A stretch of 64,000 bases of DNA, from NCBI RefSeq assembly GCF_009017415.1, contig NC_092405.1, positions 2,976,001 to 3,040,000 of the forward strand, given 5' to 3'. Of this stretch, positions 1-10,119 are shown in pieces (the stretch's first letter is position 1; each line of letters starts with the position of its first letter). This DNA comes from Aspergillus flavus (Eukaryota; Ascomycota; Eurotiomycetes; Eurotiales; Aspergillaceae). The position numbers were made by a program, and so were the translations under genes. The notes beneath the pieces were generated by a model. It did not search any database, was not told where the DNA came from, and was given only the letters and a program-made list of their open reading frames with translations.

Positions 1-1297
1 TTTACACGCGTGCCGGCATCATGAAGCGCATGGAGTCGAACGATTATATGGTCATGCTCGCTCTGGTAAGCTATCACTATGGTCTGGTTGGCACCCACAC
101 ACGGTTTCTCAGCGCTAATGTGCCGATCCAGACATTCTCCTATGTCTTCATGGCCTTTTATATCATAGAAGCCTTGAACGGAATGGGTATGCATGGCGCT
201 GATATCCCACCACCCATCCTCCTTAAACAAATGAAAGTGAGTATAGGCAGAGTTGCAGCCTTCAACAACTGCAGCACGTCAAGACTAACATGACTGACAT
301 CTATCCAGGCGTTCTGGATTACCATCCCATTCTACAATGCCGCACTTCTATGCGCCAAAGCTTCTATCCTTTTGCAGTACTTCCGCGTCTTCCCTACCAG
401 ACGCATGCGTCTCATCACGTGGGTCATGTTAGGTATACTCGGCATCTATGGATCCTGGGCAGTTCTGAGTGGCTTTCTCAATTGCATCCCTTTGGCAAAG
501 TTCTGGGACAAGACCCTGGAAGGGTACTGCTTGGACGACAAAGGACTGTGGTTCTCAAATGCCTCAATGCATATCACCACCGATCTCGTAATTCTGATCA
601 TTCCTATCCCGGCTCTAGCGAAACTAGATCTTCCTAAGAGACAGAAGATCGCGTTGATCACAGTTTTTGCATTGGGCGGATTGTAAGCCCACCTATCTTC
701 TCTCATCGGTACCCTTATCGGCCATATTTAACAAGCTGTCCTAGTGTATGCATCACCAGCATCTGTCGTCTGGTCGCCCTCAAAAAGATCTCCGATTCCA
801 CAGATCCAACCTGTACGTCTCCCACAAAGCCACTGCACAGAAACCGAGGAGGGCATCAATCCTAACAAAAATAAAAAATACTAGTTGACAACGTCGGCGC
901 CGCCTCCTGGTCCGCCATCGAATGCAACGTAGGGATCATCTGCGCCTGCCTCCCCACACTTCGACCTCTCGTATCCCGCATCGTGCCCCATCTCTTATCG
1001 ACCCTAAGCAGCCGTAACCGAAGCTACAACCGGAGCTACGGCAACAGACGATTCTCGCACGGACGACCCCCGACATACTGGGGCGGTGGTGCAGGAACAG
1101 GAACAGTCTCAACCACCATCACGGCGATGGATGATCTCGAATTCGGAAGTCACTGTGCTGATTCGGATAGGGTTCTGACCCTTGTCCCCGAGGCGGACAT
1201 TCACGGCAAGGAGAAGCTCGTGCTGAAGGAAACGAAGAGTATGGAAGATGCTTCGGAAAGGGTGCGGACCGCTGTTGGGTCATCCATTTCACGATGA
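1..1297 (+). CDS. Rhodopsin-domain (Pth11/SAT4-like) integral membrane protein, 5' end outside window
   Basis: Multi-pass membrane protein of the large fungal rhodopsin-domain family, whose members are mostly uncharacterised. Proposed exons are <1-236, 309-682, 745-812 and 885-1297. Frame is kept across all three introns, with donors GTGAGT, GTAAGC and GTACGT. About 362 residues are visible. Family signs are the opening [17 protein letters not shown] (usually ..DDYxM), [11 protein letters not shown], then [25 protein letters not shown] (the conserved C-x-P-x-xxxW stretch), a further hydrophobic segment [10 protein letters not shown], and [28 protein letters not shown]. The last ~100 residues are a polar cytosolic-type tail. 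The true start and first transmembrane helix lie upstream of base 1, because the frame is already open there. Some relatives act as surface sensors; nothing here shows a ligand. Confidence 0.8.
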
Positions 1298-1778
1298 TAG
1301 GGCTTTTGTGAAGCTGCTCTGGGGAGATAGTGAGACTTCATTCTCCACGTGAGAAGGGGGCATTTTAATAGAGATATCCCATTCGTTTGTGTTTTTTGTT
1401 TTCTTCTTTCCCCTTACGATTACTCTTTTTCGTCGCAGGCGCTTTCACGTCGTTTGCTCTTCTTTATACTCTATTGAGTCTCTTCTTAGCCGTGTGTTGC
1501 TCTATCTTGTTCCTTTTGTATATATACAAGTTTACCAAATCCTTAATAGATTACCGAGCAACATCCAAAACATGTCCTGAATTTGCAATGAACTGCGCAG
1601 AGAACTATTCGAGGTGAGTAGAACAAAGAAGAATACATGTATCCTGAGACATTGCTTTGGAAACTGAACAGTTCTATAGAATATATATATAGATATAGGT
1701 ATTACAGATCCAACATCGGAATCCCAGATAGTGCATACTTATCGATGGAAACATTTCCTAGTATTCCAGAGGAGCGCA
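1298..1778. other. Intergenic, convergent 3' ends
   Basis: Convergent gap between the rhodopsin-domain gene and the aminopeptidase gene. It is T-rich (1386-1540) and has a short AT stretch near 1680-1700. I see no gene in it. Confidence 0.6.
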
Positions 1779-3311
1779 TCAGAAATCTGCAAATTCCTTG
1801 TCCACCTCCTCGAAATAGTCGAAAAAGCCCTTGAACAGCTTCACACCCAATCCCGGATCCAAACTACCGGTAGTCGCACGGATACTGTGCATACTCAACT
1901 GCGGGATCCCCACGTCAATGGCCCTCATGCCAATGCGAGAACTGGTCATGGGTCCAATAGTCCCGCCACTACGGGAGTCATTACGAATCTGGAAGACCTG
2001 CAAGGTCGAGCCACATCGATCAGCGACACGCTTGATGAATCCGTAGCTCACACTGTCTGTTGTCATATGGCCGTTAGAGTCAGCCGAGACGGCCACACCG
2101 ACGTTCAGACGGGGAGCATGGTTCTCAAGATAGACACCAAGGAAGTTCGGATTGACCGCATGGATGACGTCCGAAGACACGAAGAAGCTGTTCGCCACAG
2201 TTTGAGACAGCACGTTAGGACCGTAATTGGGTGAGAAGGCTTCCGTAATACGCTCTATGACACTGCTCATGAAGTTGGATCGAGCTCCCTGGCGAAGCAG
2301 GCTTCCAATTTCCTCGTCATCAAACATACCGACCATCTTGATAGAGCTAGTTGAAGTACTGTCGGATGAGGCAAGCAGAGCTTCCTGAGCGGCATAGCAG
2401 CAGAGCTTATCGTCAATGCGACCAGCAAAAATCAGGTCCTTGTCCAGGCCACCAACTTGTGCTGGTTGACTGTCATACAGCTCCAGCTCCCAGCTTATAA
2501 TCGAGCTGTAGTCTGTGATACCAAGCTCCTTGGATATGACTTTGACAAGCTTTTCCGGTTGCGTGGCTGCAAATGTACCAGGTTTGATCCCGTTGTCTTG
2601 ATCTATCTTGGATGGGGCTTGCTGCTGGAAAAGATCGGAGTTATCAACGCCAATTATAGGCACCATCTGAGTCTCTTTGTTGAAGGGGCCTTGCGAGGGA
2701 GCCCCGAAATGAGGTGCCAGGGTTGGGATCCGAGCAATGGGCCAGTCCAATTTGACTAATTTGGACTCGACTTTCCCGGTGTTGGAGTCTTGGACCAGAA
2801 CACGGCCACCTATTGAGAGATCGCGGTCCCACCATGTGTCACTCAGAGCGCCTGCGTAGGGCGCAACTCCGAGCTGGGAAAAGCCAGCCTTGTTGGGCAG
2901 CTTGGACACGGGCTTCAATTTGGCGGTGAGTGCATCGATATGACCTGCAACAATGGCCATTCCATTGCCACTTTTATAATCTCTTCCAATTGAGAATGAG
3001 ATGAAAGCACTACCATTCCGAGTGACGTAGTACTTCCCACCCTTCTCTAACTTGGAGTTCCACGTCTCGCGCTCGGGAAGGCGCTTGTATCCCTGGCTTT
3101 CGAGCTGCCTGGTGAAACCATCAACGGCGTGAAAGATCGTGGGGTTTGCTGTCATGAATTCGCAGTATGGTTTCGTGTAATCTTCCGGGGCGAAGGGGCC
3201 ACTCCTCGCCACTGGGGTTGCAATGGTGGCTGGGGAGGGCTCAGGAAGCTGGGCCGACAGGCGATAAGCCATGGCAGAATCACGGAGATCAAGGACACTC
3301 CTTTTGGTCAT
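1779..3311 (-). CDS. Aspartyl aminopeptidase, peptidase family M18 (Ape4/Lap4 type)
   Basis: Intronless 510-residue metallopeptidase that removes N-terminal Asp/Glu; M18 enzymes are dodecameric, cytosolic, or delivered to the vacuole by the Cvt pathway or autophagy. Binuclear-metal signatures appear in order: GHIDAL around residues 123-128 (the HxD metal motif), FAGRIDDKL around 295-303 (bridging Asp), MFDDEEIGS around 329-337 (catalytic Glu pair), FVSSDVIHAVNPN around 377-389 (metal Asp and His), and IPQLSMHSIR around 469-478 (last metal His). Length fits the family. The start at 3311 gives ATG followed by a short N-terminal stretch; a second Met lies at residue 14. Whether it is cytosolic (Ape4) or vacuolar (Lap4/Ape1) cannot be decided, although there is no obvious long propeptide. 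Confidence 0.93.
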   Translation of the reverse strand: MTKRSVLDLRDSAMAYRLSAQLPEPSPATIATPVARSGPFAPEDYTKPYCEFMTANPTIFHAVDGFTRQLESQGYKRLPERETWNSKLEKGGKYYVTRNGSAFISFSIGRDYKSGNGMAIVAGHIDALTAKLKPVSKLPNKAGFSQLGVAPYAGALSDTWWDRDLSIGGRVLVQDSNTGKVESKLVKLDWPIARIPTLAPHFGAPSQGPFNKETQMVPIIGVDNSDLFQQQAPSKIDQDNGIKPGTFAATQPEKLVKVISKELGITDYSSIISWELELYDSQPAQVGGLDKDLIFAGRIDDKLCCYAAQEALLASSDSTSTSSIKMVGMFDDEEIGSLLRQGARSNFMSSVIERITEAFSPNYGPNVLSQTVANSFFVSSDVIHAVNPNFLGVYLENHAPRLNVGVAVSADSNGHMTTDSVSYGFIKRVADRCGSTLQVFQIRNDSRSGGTIGPMTSSRIGMRAIDVGIPQLSMHSIRATTGSLDPGLGVKLFKGFFDYFEEVDKEFADF

Positions 3312-3771
3312 GTCGAAGGCTAGGAGTTGGAAAATTTCTTAGTTTAAAGGCTAGATATATTGTCGGAATGCGGTTTAAGAGGATTGGTACTAAAGGAAAG
3401 GAGGAGGCAAGGAGTAGGGGAGGGTCTAGAAGAGTGAGAAGGAGGAGAGAGCAGCTGAGCTGGAGCTAATTGCGGTCACGCCTTATCGGGGAAGCTGATA
3501 AACCATATTCAGGAACCAAAAACCAACCTCAGGCACGCTGATCCGCCAAGACGGCAGTTCTACGTCACATGCTCAATAAATGATGCAATTGGATGCATGC
3601 TTTCTACTACTTTACGGAGTACTGTGGTAGTATTCATCTACATTGGAAATATCTTGATATGATGGGGAATTCATGAAGAAGAGTATAAAACAGTGTCACG
3701 CAAAAAAATCGACGCCAAGAAGCGTACATGTTGTATCTAGCCTGCAGTGGTTGAATACACCTTATCATCCT
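3312..3771. other. Aminopeptidase 5' flank and GH71 3' flank
   Basis: Gap of about 460 bp between two minus-strand genes. It holds the aminopeptidase promoter and leader, purine-rich on the plus strand at 3385-3460, and the GH71 3' end. One copy of the recurring 10-mer TACGGAGTAC lies at 3613-3622. I see no gene in it. Confidence 0.5.
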
Positions 3772-5327
3772 TTAACTGCTTGAACCAACATACGCATTCC
3801 AATCTACAACGCCACCCGCACATTGCTCAGTAATCGCTGGCCCGGTGGTTGCTACAATCTCCCGGTTACCTCGCACGATAGAGATTCTGACAGGTCCTGT
3901 CTGCCCCTTGAAGGAGAAAGATCCATGATTGAGACCAGGTGCGGCGGCATCAAGAACAGAATGTGGACCTGGCCCAATTTGGACATGGACCTCGCTAGGC
4001 TCAGTGACGAATGCGCTAACGAACACCTTGTCCTGAGAGAGTTCATGGGGTTTCATTTCTGGTTGACCTATGCCTGGGTTGTTACCGGTTGTGCCGTCGG
4101 CGCTACCCGACTGCCCGGGGTTCAATCGATACCAATATACAATCTTTTCTGCATAGGATATGGGATGCTTTTGGTGGAGGGAAGTTCTGGCTGGGTTACT
4201 GTGGTGGTTCGCGATGTTCCGTCTGTACCCGTCAATATAATGAGGCAGAAAAGTTCGCCATGCATCGTGAGGGTGATTAGCGATATATCGCGAAGCCCCT
4301 TCAGGCACTCCAGCCTCGTAGACTGGGCCGATGTAATGCGTCTCTCCATAGTCGTTCCAACTCAAGATCTGGTAAATATAAGTCTATGGAAATCTCAGGC
4401 AATCATTAAGGGTGACCATACCTGGACAAGAGGCGGTTGCAATTCAATGACCTGCTTCCAGCGATAGTGCCATAAATCATCTCCACGCCAGAGCCAATTC
4501 TTTCCCCATTGAGGGAGGTTCGTGTAGAACCAGGGAGCGACGGGCATCATATATGGTTTACCTGAGAGAGCTTTCATCCATTCCAGGTCGTTTGTCACCT
4601 TCTTGTCTTCTGCACCAACTGGCCAAGCATCCCAGCTAAAAGCACCATCGATATCATTTAAAACATTGCGTATACCAGCTGGTCCCATACTTGTCCAGCA
4701 GGGGATAAATAAACAACCTGTAGCGGCCTTGATATTCGGCCAGTCACCAGCGTTGCCGACACCTTCAAATGTCGATACCAGTGGCTTCTCCTCGTAGTGG
4801 AACTGCGCCTTTCGATTCTTATACGAATTGACGATAGTGATAACTCGATCTGCCGGCCAGGGCCCACCGGAAAGGTAGTCAAACGATATAAACAGGGAAA
4901 AGTTTCCAATCTTTTCAGCAGCATCATATGCTGCTTGGAGGGCTCGATCGGTGTGATGGTCTTGCGGTGCAATGTTCAATGCAAACCCATCAATGTGGGC
5001 TTTCTGCGCCTCTATAATGTCCAACTCCCACTGATCTGGCGTCATGTAGTACGCATTGCCGATCTAGTATCCGTCAGTATAGCACGCTCTTTTTCGAGGA
5101 AGCTTTTCTCTTACGATGAAGTGGGCGAAGACATTATGCGAGCCAGGCGGCGTGGGAACGCCCTGTGGCGCATGTTGAGCAACAACGGGTGGAACTGCTA
5201 GCGAAAAGATAATGTATGATAAGCCTCCTAGCCTTTATGAGAAATATAAATAGGTCCAGTTTATGATGAGATTTCCAGCCAAATTTCAAACATTGACATT
5301 TGAAAAACACAAGCCTTGGATGTACAT
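3772..5327 (-). CDS. Glycoside hydrolase family 71 alpha-1,3-glucanase (mutanase), probably secreted
   Basis: Endo-type alpha-1,3-glucanase acting on cell-wall alpha-glucan. Proposed exons on the complement are 5311-5327, 5115-5232, 4422-5063 and 3772-4368, about 457 residues. Family landmarks in order are NVFAHFIIGNAYYM near the N-terminus, the DGFALNIAPQD strand, FISFDYL, the CLFIPCWTSMGP segment, GAFSWDAWP, MMPVAPWFYTNLPQW and, after the 53-nt intron, ILSWNDYGETHYIGP. A C-terminal ~90-residue beta-rich region follows. The second exon opens with a signal-peptide-like core (LSYIIFSLAVPPVVAQ) but has no in-frame ATG, and a TAA lies just upstream. A 17-nt first exon (MYIQG) joined by a weak GTGTTT donor restores frame exactly and completes a signal peptide. 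The body is secure; the first exon is inference. Confidence 0.8.
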
Positions 5328-6522
5328 CCGTTTTTGCAAACAATGCGCGTGATTTGAAAGAAACACTTGAACGCAAAAGGAGGAGGATGTTACTTCGAGT
5401 CAAAAAAAAAAAAAAAAAACTAGGTTTGGGATACTGCAGTGTAGGATAGCATAGGAGTACAATATGGACCGAGTATAGAAGAGAGCCAATTGGTCTGATC
5501 TCTCTTCTTGAGAATACAGAAATGCGAGCGGAAATTCACCAACCTTGTACTGGGGGTTGATGCTCTTGCTGGTGGTCGTGGTGATGATGGTGACGGAGTT
5601 TCTCCGGGGTATGGACATGGTCGAGAATACGATCGAGATGTTGTTTCATTGTAGAACTTGTGCAGTGAAGTATCACGTGGCTGCCAGAGATCTCGGAAGA
5701 AGAGAGAGAGGTCAAGATGAACCCTTCATCAATACAGGATGCTGAACAAATTCAAATGGTAAGCAGAAGCCTGAGATATCCCAAACGCCAGAGACGGGCT
5801 AAAGGAATCTTAAAAGGGACAGGATCCCCCTCATCTGACCGCACAGGACCCTCTCGGGAACCGAAGAACAACATAGATATCGCCACGAAGCATGGGTAGA
5901 TAGGAAAAGGTGTATCAGGTAGACACACATACGGATATGCATCTGTTTAGGTCTCGACTGGGCTGATTTCCCCTTTCGTCTTGTTGATCGCACCGAATTG
6001 ACCAGTTGCTCAGCTCACATGACCGGCACAGCTTCTTGGGCATAGGAGAGGGATCCCTTTTTGGCAACGCTTTTCTGATCCATCACCACTTATCTCTGTA
6101 CTCTGTACGATCGGGTGGCTATCATACATGAAGCCCACCTTCCCAAGCAAATATTTCTCTCACCGACAACGCTCAGTCTCGAGTGGGTTTGCAAATGGCG
6201 TCATCAGCTTCAGGCTAAGTCCCACCGCAGCGAGGTGAAACTCACGCTTGAAAATGATGTAAAACAAAAAATTGCTCTAAAAAGGTCCATGACTGGAATG
6301 TATCATTATTACCCCAGTCCTCTCCAGACTGGAGAAGCCCAGGGAATGACTATGGTTGGGCGTTCCAAGATTTTTGCCCCAGGCCGATTCATAGTGATGT
6401 CAGTCCTGATGATGTACTCAACAACCACTATTGAAATATCACCTTTTAATCCACGCATGCACCATCCATAATTGAAGCCGTAAGTTAATTTGAGAGTGCT
6501 TTAACTAATTCAATAGCTCAAA
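5328..6522. other. Divergent intergenic region between GH71 and dehydrogenase genes
   Basis: About 1.2 kb shared upstream region of two divergent genes. It contains an 18-nt A tract at 5402-5419. Short open stretches at 5400-5745 and 6115-6471 have no family features and look non-coding. Confidence 0.5.
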
Positions 6523-8091
6523 ATGGCCGCATCCCAAGCTGCAAATATCGTGGAAAAGGTGGTTGGACATAATGATAATGCCACCGTCACAACCGATGTG
6601 AGTAACTATAATAAGGGAGCTTATGGGCAGGAAACGGGAGAGAAAATCAAGGCCACGACATGGCAGGGAAAGAACAGTGTCCAAATCGGTATGTACTGAT
6701 GCACAATCGAGAAAAGGTCAGCCTAATAGCCAGCAGTCGAGATGCCAAAACCAAGAGTTGTGGATGAGGGCGATGTGATAGTCAAGGTAACTGGTAGCAC
6801 AATCTGTGGAAGTGACCTTCATCTATACCATGGTATGAATTCATTCGAGCAGCCATTAATGGACGTGCCGGCTCATCCTTTGTTTTAGGTGTCATCCCCC
6901 AATTAGAGAAGGGCGATGTTCTCGGCCATGAGTTCTGTGGTGTTGTCGAAAGCGTGGGACCAACTGTAAAGAAGGTCAAGGCTGGAGATCGCGTTGTTGC
7001 GGCTTTCCCAATTGCTTGTGGAGAATGCAGAAACTGTAAGGAGCAATTGACATCAGCCTGTGAACGGACGAATGAAAACTCCATTACGAATGCGATGTAC
7101 GGTAAACGGACAGCAGGTACGTTGCTTGTATGCGAAAGTCTTGAGTTAGATGAAGCTTATCTTTGTCACCCTAGGGATGTTCGGTTATAGCCATTTCACC
7201 GGAGGGTTCGCGGGAGGTCAAGCAGAGTACGTTCGTGTGCCTTACGGCGATGTTAATCTACTGCAGCTCCCAGCGGACGTTCCAGATGAGAAAGGTCTCT
7301 ACCTTTCGGATGTCCTGGCAACCGCCTATCATTGCGTCGTTGATACGGGCGTGAAGAAAGGCGATGTTGTAGCCATTTGGGGCGGAGGCCCAATCGGCCA
7401 GATGGCTGCGGAATACAGCTTTAGCCAGGGGGCCACTCGTGTCATCCTTATCGACGGGGGAGAGGGAGCGTGGAGGTTGGATTTTGTCACGAGCAAGATA
7501 CCAAAGCTTGAGACAATAGATTTCAGCAATCTACCAAGAGGAGAATCGATCACCTCCCAGCTAAAAAAGATTGTACCTGGAGGGCCAGATGTGGCGCTAG
7601 AATGTGCCGCAGGAGAGTATGCTAAAGGATGGGCACATTATTTCGAGATGCTCCTGGGAATGGAGACGGACACCTCGGAAATTCTGAATGAGATGATCAC
7701 TGCTGTCCGGCCATTTGGACGAATCGGTGTAACCGGTGTCTATGCTGGCTACGTAAGTAAAACCGCCGTATTCTGTAGCCTTGTCTTCAGCCATTGACTG
7801 ATTGCTATACAGACGAACCACTTCAACATTGGTGCTCTCATGCAAACTGGTATCCGGTTCATCGGCAACGGCCAGGCACCAGTCCAGAAATACTGGGAAC
7901 ACCTCTTGGAACTCATACGGCGGCAAGAGATTAATCCATTGGACATGGTAACCCACCGTGTCTCACTGGAGAATATGCCGGAATTGTACGCGGCGTTCGA
8001 GAGACGAGACAAAGGTATGCAGAAGGTTTATGTGCAGACCAGGTTTTCATCACCTCCGGCGGAAGGATCACCCCAGCTGACCGAACTTTGA
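6523..8091 (+). CDS. Zinc-dependent medium-chain alcohol dehydrogenase, formaldehyde dehydrogenase-like
   Basis: NAD(P)-dependent MDR oxidoreductase of about 448 residues. Exons are 6523-6688, 6737-6832, 6889-7116, 7175-7752 and 7813-8091; all junctions keep frame. Catalytic zinc ligands are visible: C79 in TICGSDLH, and H101-E102 in GHEFCG. The four structural-zinc cysteines are C131, C134, C137 and C145 (CGECRNC..C). The Rossmann glycines follow in [10 protein letters not shown]. The segment [20 protein letters not shown] is characteristic of the glutathione-independent formaldehyde-dehydrogenase-like subgroup. The substrate is not determined. The second acceptor is a NAGNAG (CAGCAG), so exon 2 could also start at 6734, adding one Ala without changing frame. 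The N-terminal ~50 residues before [11 protein letters not shown] form an extra polar leader. Confidence 0.88.
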
Positions 8092-10119
8092 ACGGATACT
8101 TCTACGATTACTTGGATTTCTATATACGAAGGATGGCATACATGTAACCCAAAAATACACAAAAAGAGAGGGAGGGAAATAAACAAAAAAGAAAAAAAAA
8201 AAAAAAAAAAAAAAACCATTTCGTGCTATAAGATTGGCGTTTAATCGGCGAGGTTCGGCAGATGGCAACTCATCCAGCCAATGCCAAGGAGAGTACAGGA
8301 GATGAGTACTTTTAGCTTTCCCGCAAATAGTATTTCAGTCCGAGTGTTGAGCATGTTTCTTTGAATCTAAAATGTAATAAAAAACCCTAGGTCTCTAATG
8401 CTGGCTCTGCCTTACGGAGTACAACCGTATCTAATCAGGCGATTGCTCGCCTATTCCACGTTTTCATATTCCGCATCCCTTGTTCCCTGCAAGGGATCCA
8501 GAGGAAACATATTGCCATGCACAGTTTGCCTACGAAAGTCGGTCAATGAGGGTATCCTTCGTGGTAAAATGCTATAGCAGTTTCGGTCCGTGTTTCGCCC
8601 GTTCAATTCCGTTGATCGGCATCAAAACCGAGTAGGATACCGGTCAATTGAGCACGGGGGTTGGGATTTGAAATCCATGATATTAGTAAAACCAAGCAAA
8701 AATTTTCCTTCCGTCCCCTCTATAAAGCTTTGGTCCCAGTCAGCTATGCTAAACAAGGTTAACGAGATTCGTCCGTTCAAGAGATCGTCGATGGACGGTT
8801 TAGCGTATTACGGCATCAGAATGATCAGATAGCCCAATCTGGTAAAGCCGGGATCAGATAAGATCAGATGATGGAGGGAGATGAAGTGCCGAATGGAAAG
8901 CATTACCATTATAGTCGCTTTTCTACGGGACAAACGTGACAAAAGTGACAAGAGAACTATAATATTTCTTTTAATATTTTTTTAATTCTTCTTCTTTCTC
9001 TCATAGGGAAACGGGTGGCGGAGTACTCTATAAGTCTATTTGAGATACTGATGGTTTTTCTTGGAATTCGAATTTTTCTCATAGCTACCTAGCTGGAACC
9101 AGAGCTAGCTCAACGGAACCAGAAGATTATGAATAATCTTATCGATTATAAATGGCAGAAGAACACTCTATCGTAGTACTCTGCTGTGTAATATCATGTG
9201 GGTTTCACGGGAGAGAGGAGGGAGAAAAAAAAAAAAAGAGCCAAGGACAATCGCGGCCACCGCGGGTGAGCAGATTCCACACTGGTGCCGAAAAGAGTAT
9301 TTATGACTACTATGTACTCCGTACCCACCACATCCACCTCATGGTTTGGAGGAAAAGAAAATTTCAAGTTCCATGGGTTTGAGGATAGAGTCGGAATTGA
9401 TTGAAGTCACCACTTCTGATCATATGGTTGCATGCATGATATGAGATTTCTTGTGTTTCCCACAATACTAGTAATCAATCTCAAGATGTTAGGATACCCT
9501 ATGCCAGAAGGTGTTGCGCATGCCTACTACGGCATACGCGTTACGTGTTTCTCCAGACTCACTGTGACTGCAGGGCAGGAGGAAGCTCTAGTTCATGCCC
9601 TAATAGGTGCAAACCCCAACGTCTCCATTGATTGATAAACCAGGGAGCAAGTATGGGTCAACGAATAAGAAACCCAAGCGAGTAAGTGACTCCACCAGTC
9701 GCCGAAATCGGTGAGACCGCACGATAATCTAATCTGATCCGATCACCTTTTTCCAGTCCTGTTTCCCCCTCCCTCTTCCTCCTCGGCTTCTTTCTTTCCC
9801 TAATCTTCATCTTAAGAGTCTCCTTCGTTCATTTTTACCTCCCCAGAGATTCTATGCTCTGGGAAAGCGAACCCAGGGAGAATTGCTTCCAGATTACACA
9901 TCTTATAGCTCATCCATCCTTCGCCTCGCTTACTGGCTGCAGGGGCGCACTTCCGCTCTTCCGGCCGCAGCGATCAAGTGACACCACCTGTTGGTCCGTG
10001 GACTCTCTTTCCCTACACTTTCCAACCTTCACCTTATCTTCTACACCCGCACCCGGGGACATGACCCGCTGACTTCTACCCAGAGTTCCTCTTGAAATAA
10101 AGAGGCAATCCTAAATAAA
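8092..10119. other. hapX upstream region
   Basis: Gene-free 2 kb between the dehydrogenase stop and hapX. It holds an A tract at 8193-8215, copies of TACGGAGTAC at 8413-8422 and (reverse) 9314-9323, the GATA-type cluster at 8824-8871, and a CT-rich block at about 9765-9850 that looks like a core-promoter pyrimidine box. An ATG-initiated 72-codon frame lies at 9857-10072, inside the likely leader. Confidence 0.6.
8824..8871 (+). promoter_or_regulatory. Putative SreA (iron GATA factor) site cluster upstream of hapX
   Basis: Three ATCAGAT cores lie within 48 bp: ATCAGATAG at 8824-8832, ATCAGATAA at 8853-8861, and ATCAGATGA at 8863-8871. The middle one is a perfect match to ATCWGATAA, the site reported for the Aspergillus iron repressor SreA. 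A CCAAT box at 8834-8838 sits between the first two, and a GAT follows it 13 nt later, close to the reported bipartite CBC/HapX spacing. The cluster is about 1.25 kb before the hapX ATG. Site identity is seen; function is inferred. Confidence 0.5.

Noticed and set aside
1731..2234. Plus-strand open frame over the aminopeptidase gene
   Set aside because: It is antisense to a complete M18 peptidase with intact metal motifs; a frame shadow.
3823..4467. 214-codon plus-strand frame over the GH71 gene
   Set aside because: Antisense to conserved GH71 coding sequence; no family features of its own.
3772..5327. GH71 gene as a pseudogene lacking a start codon
   Set aside because: A small upstream exon restores start, phase and signal peptide, and the rest of the frame is intact, so a functional gene is more likely.
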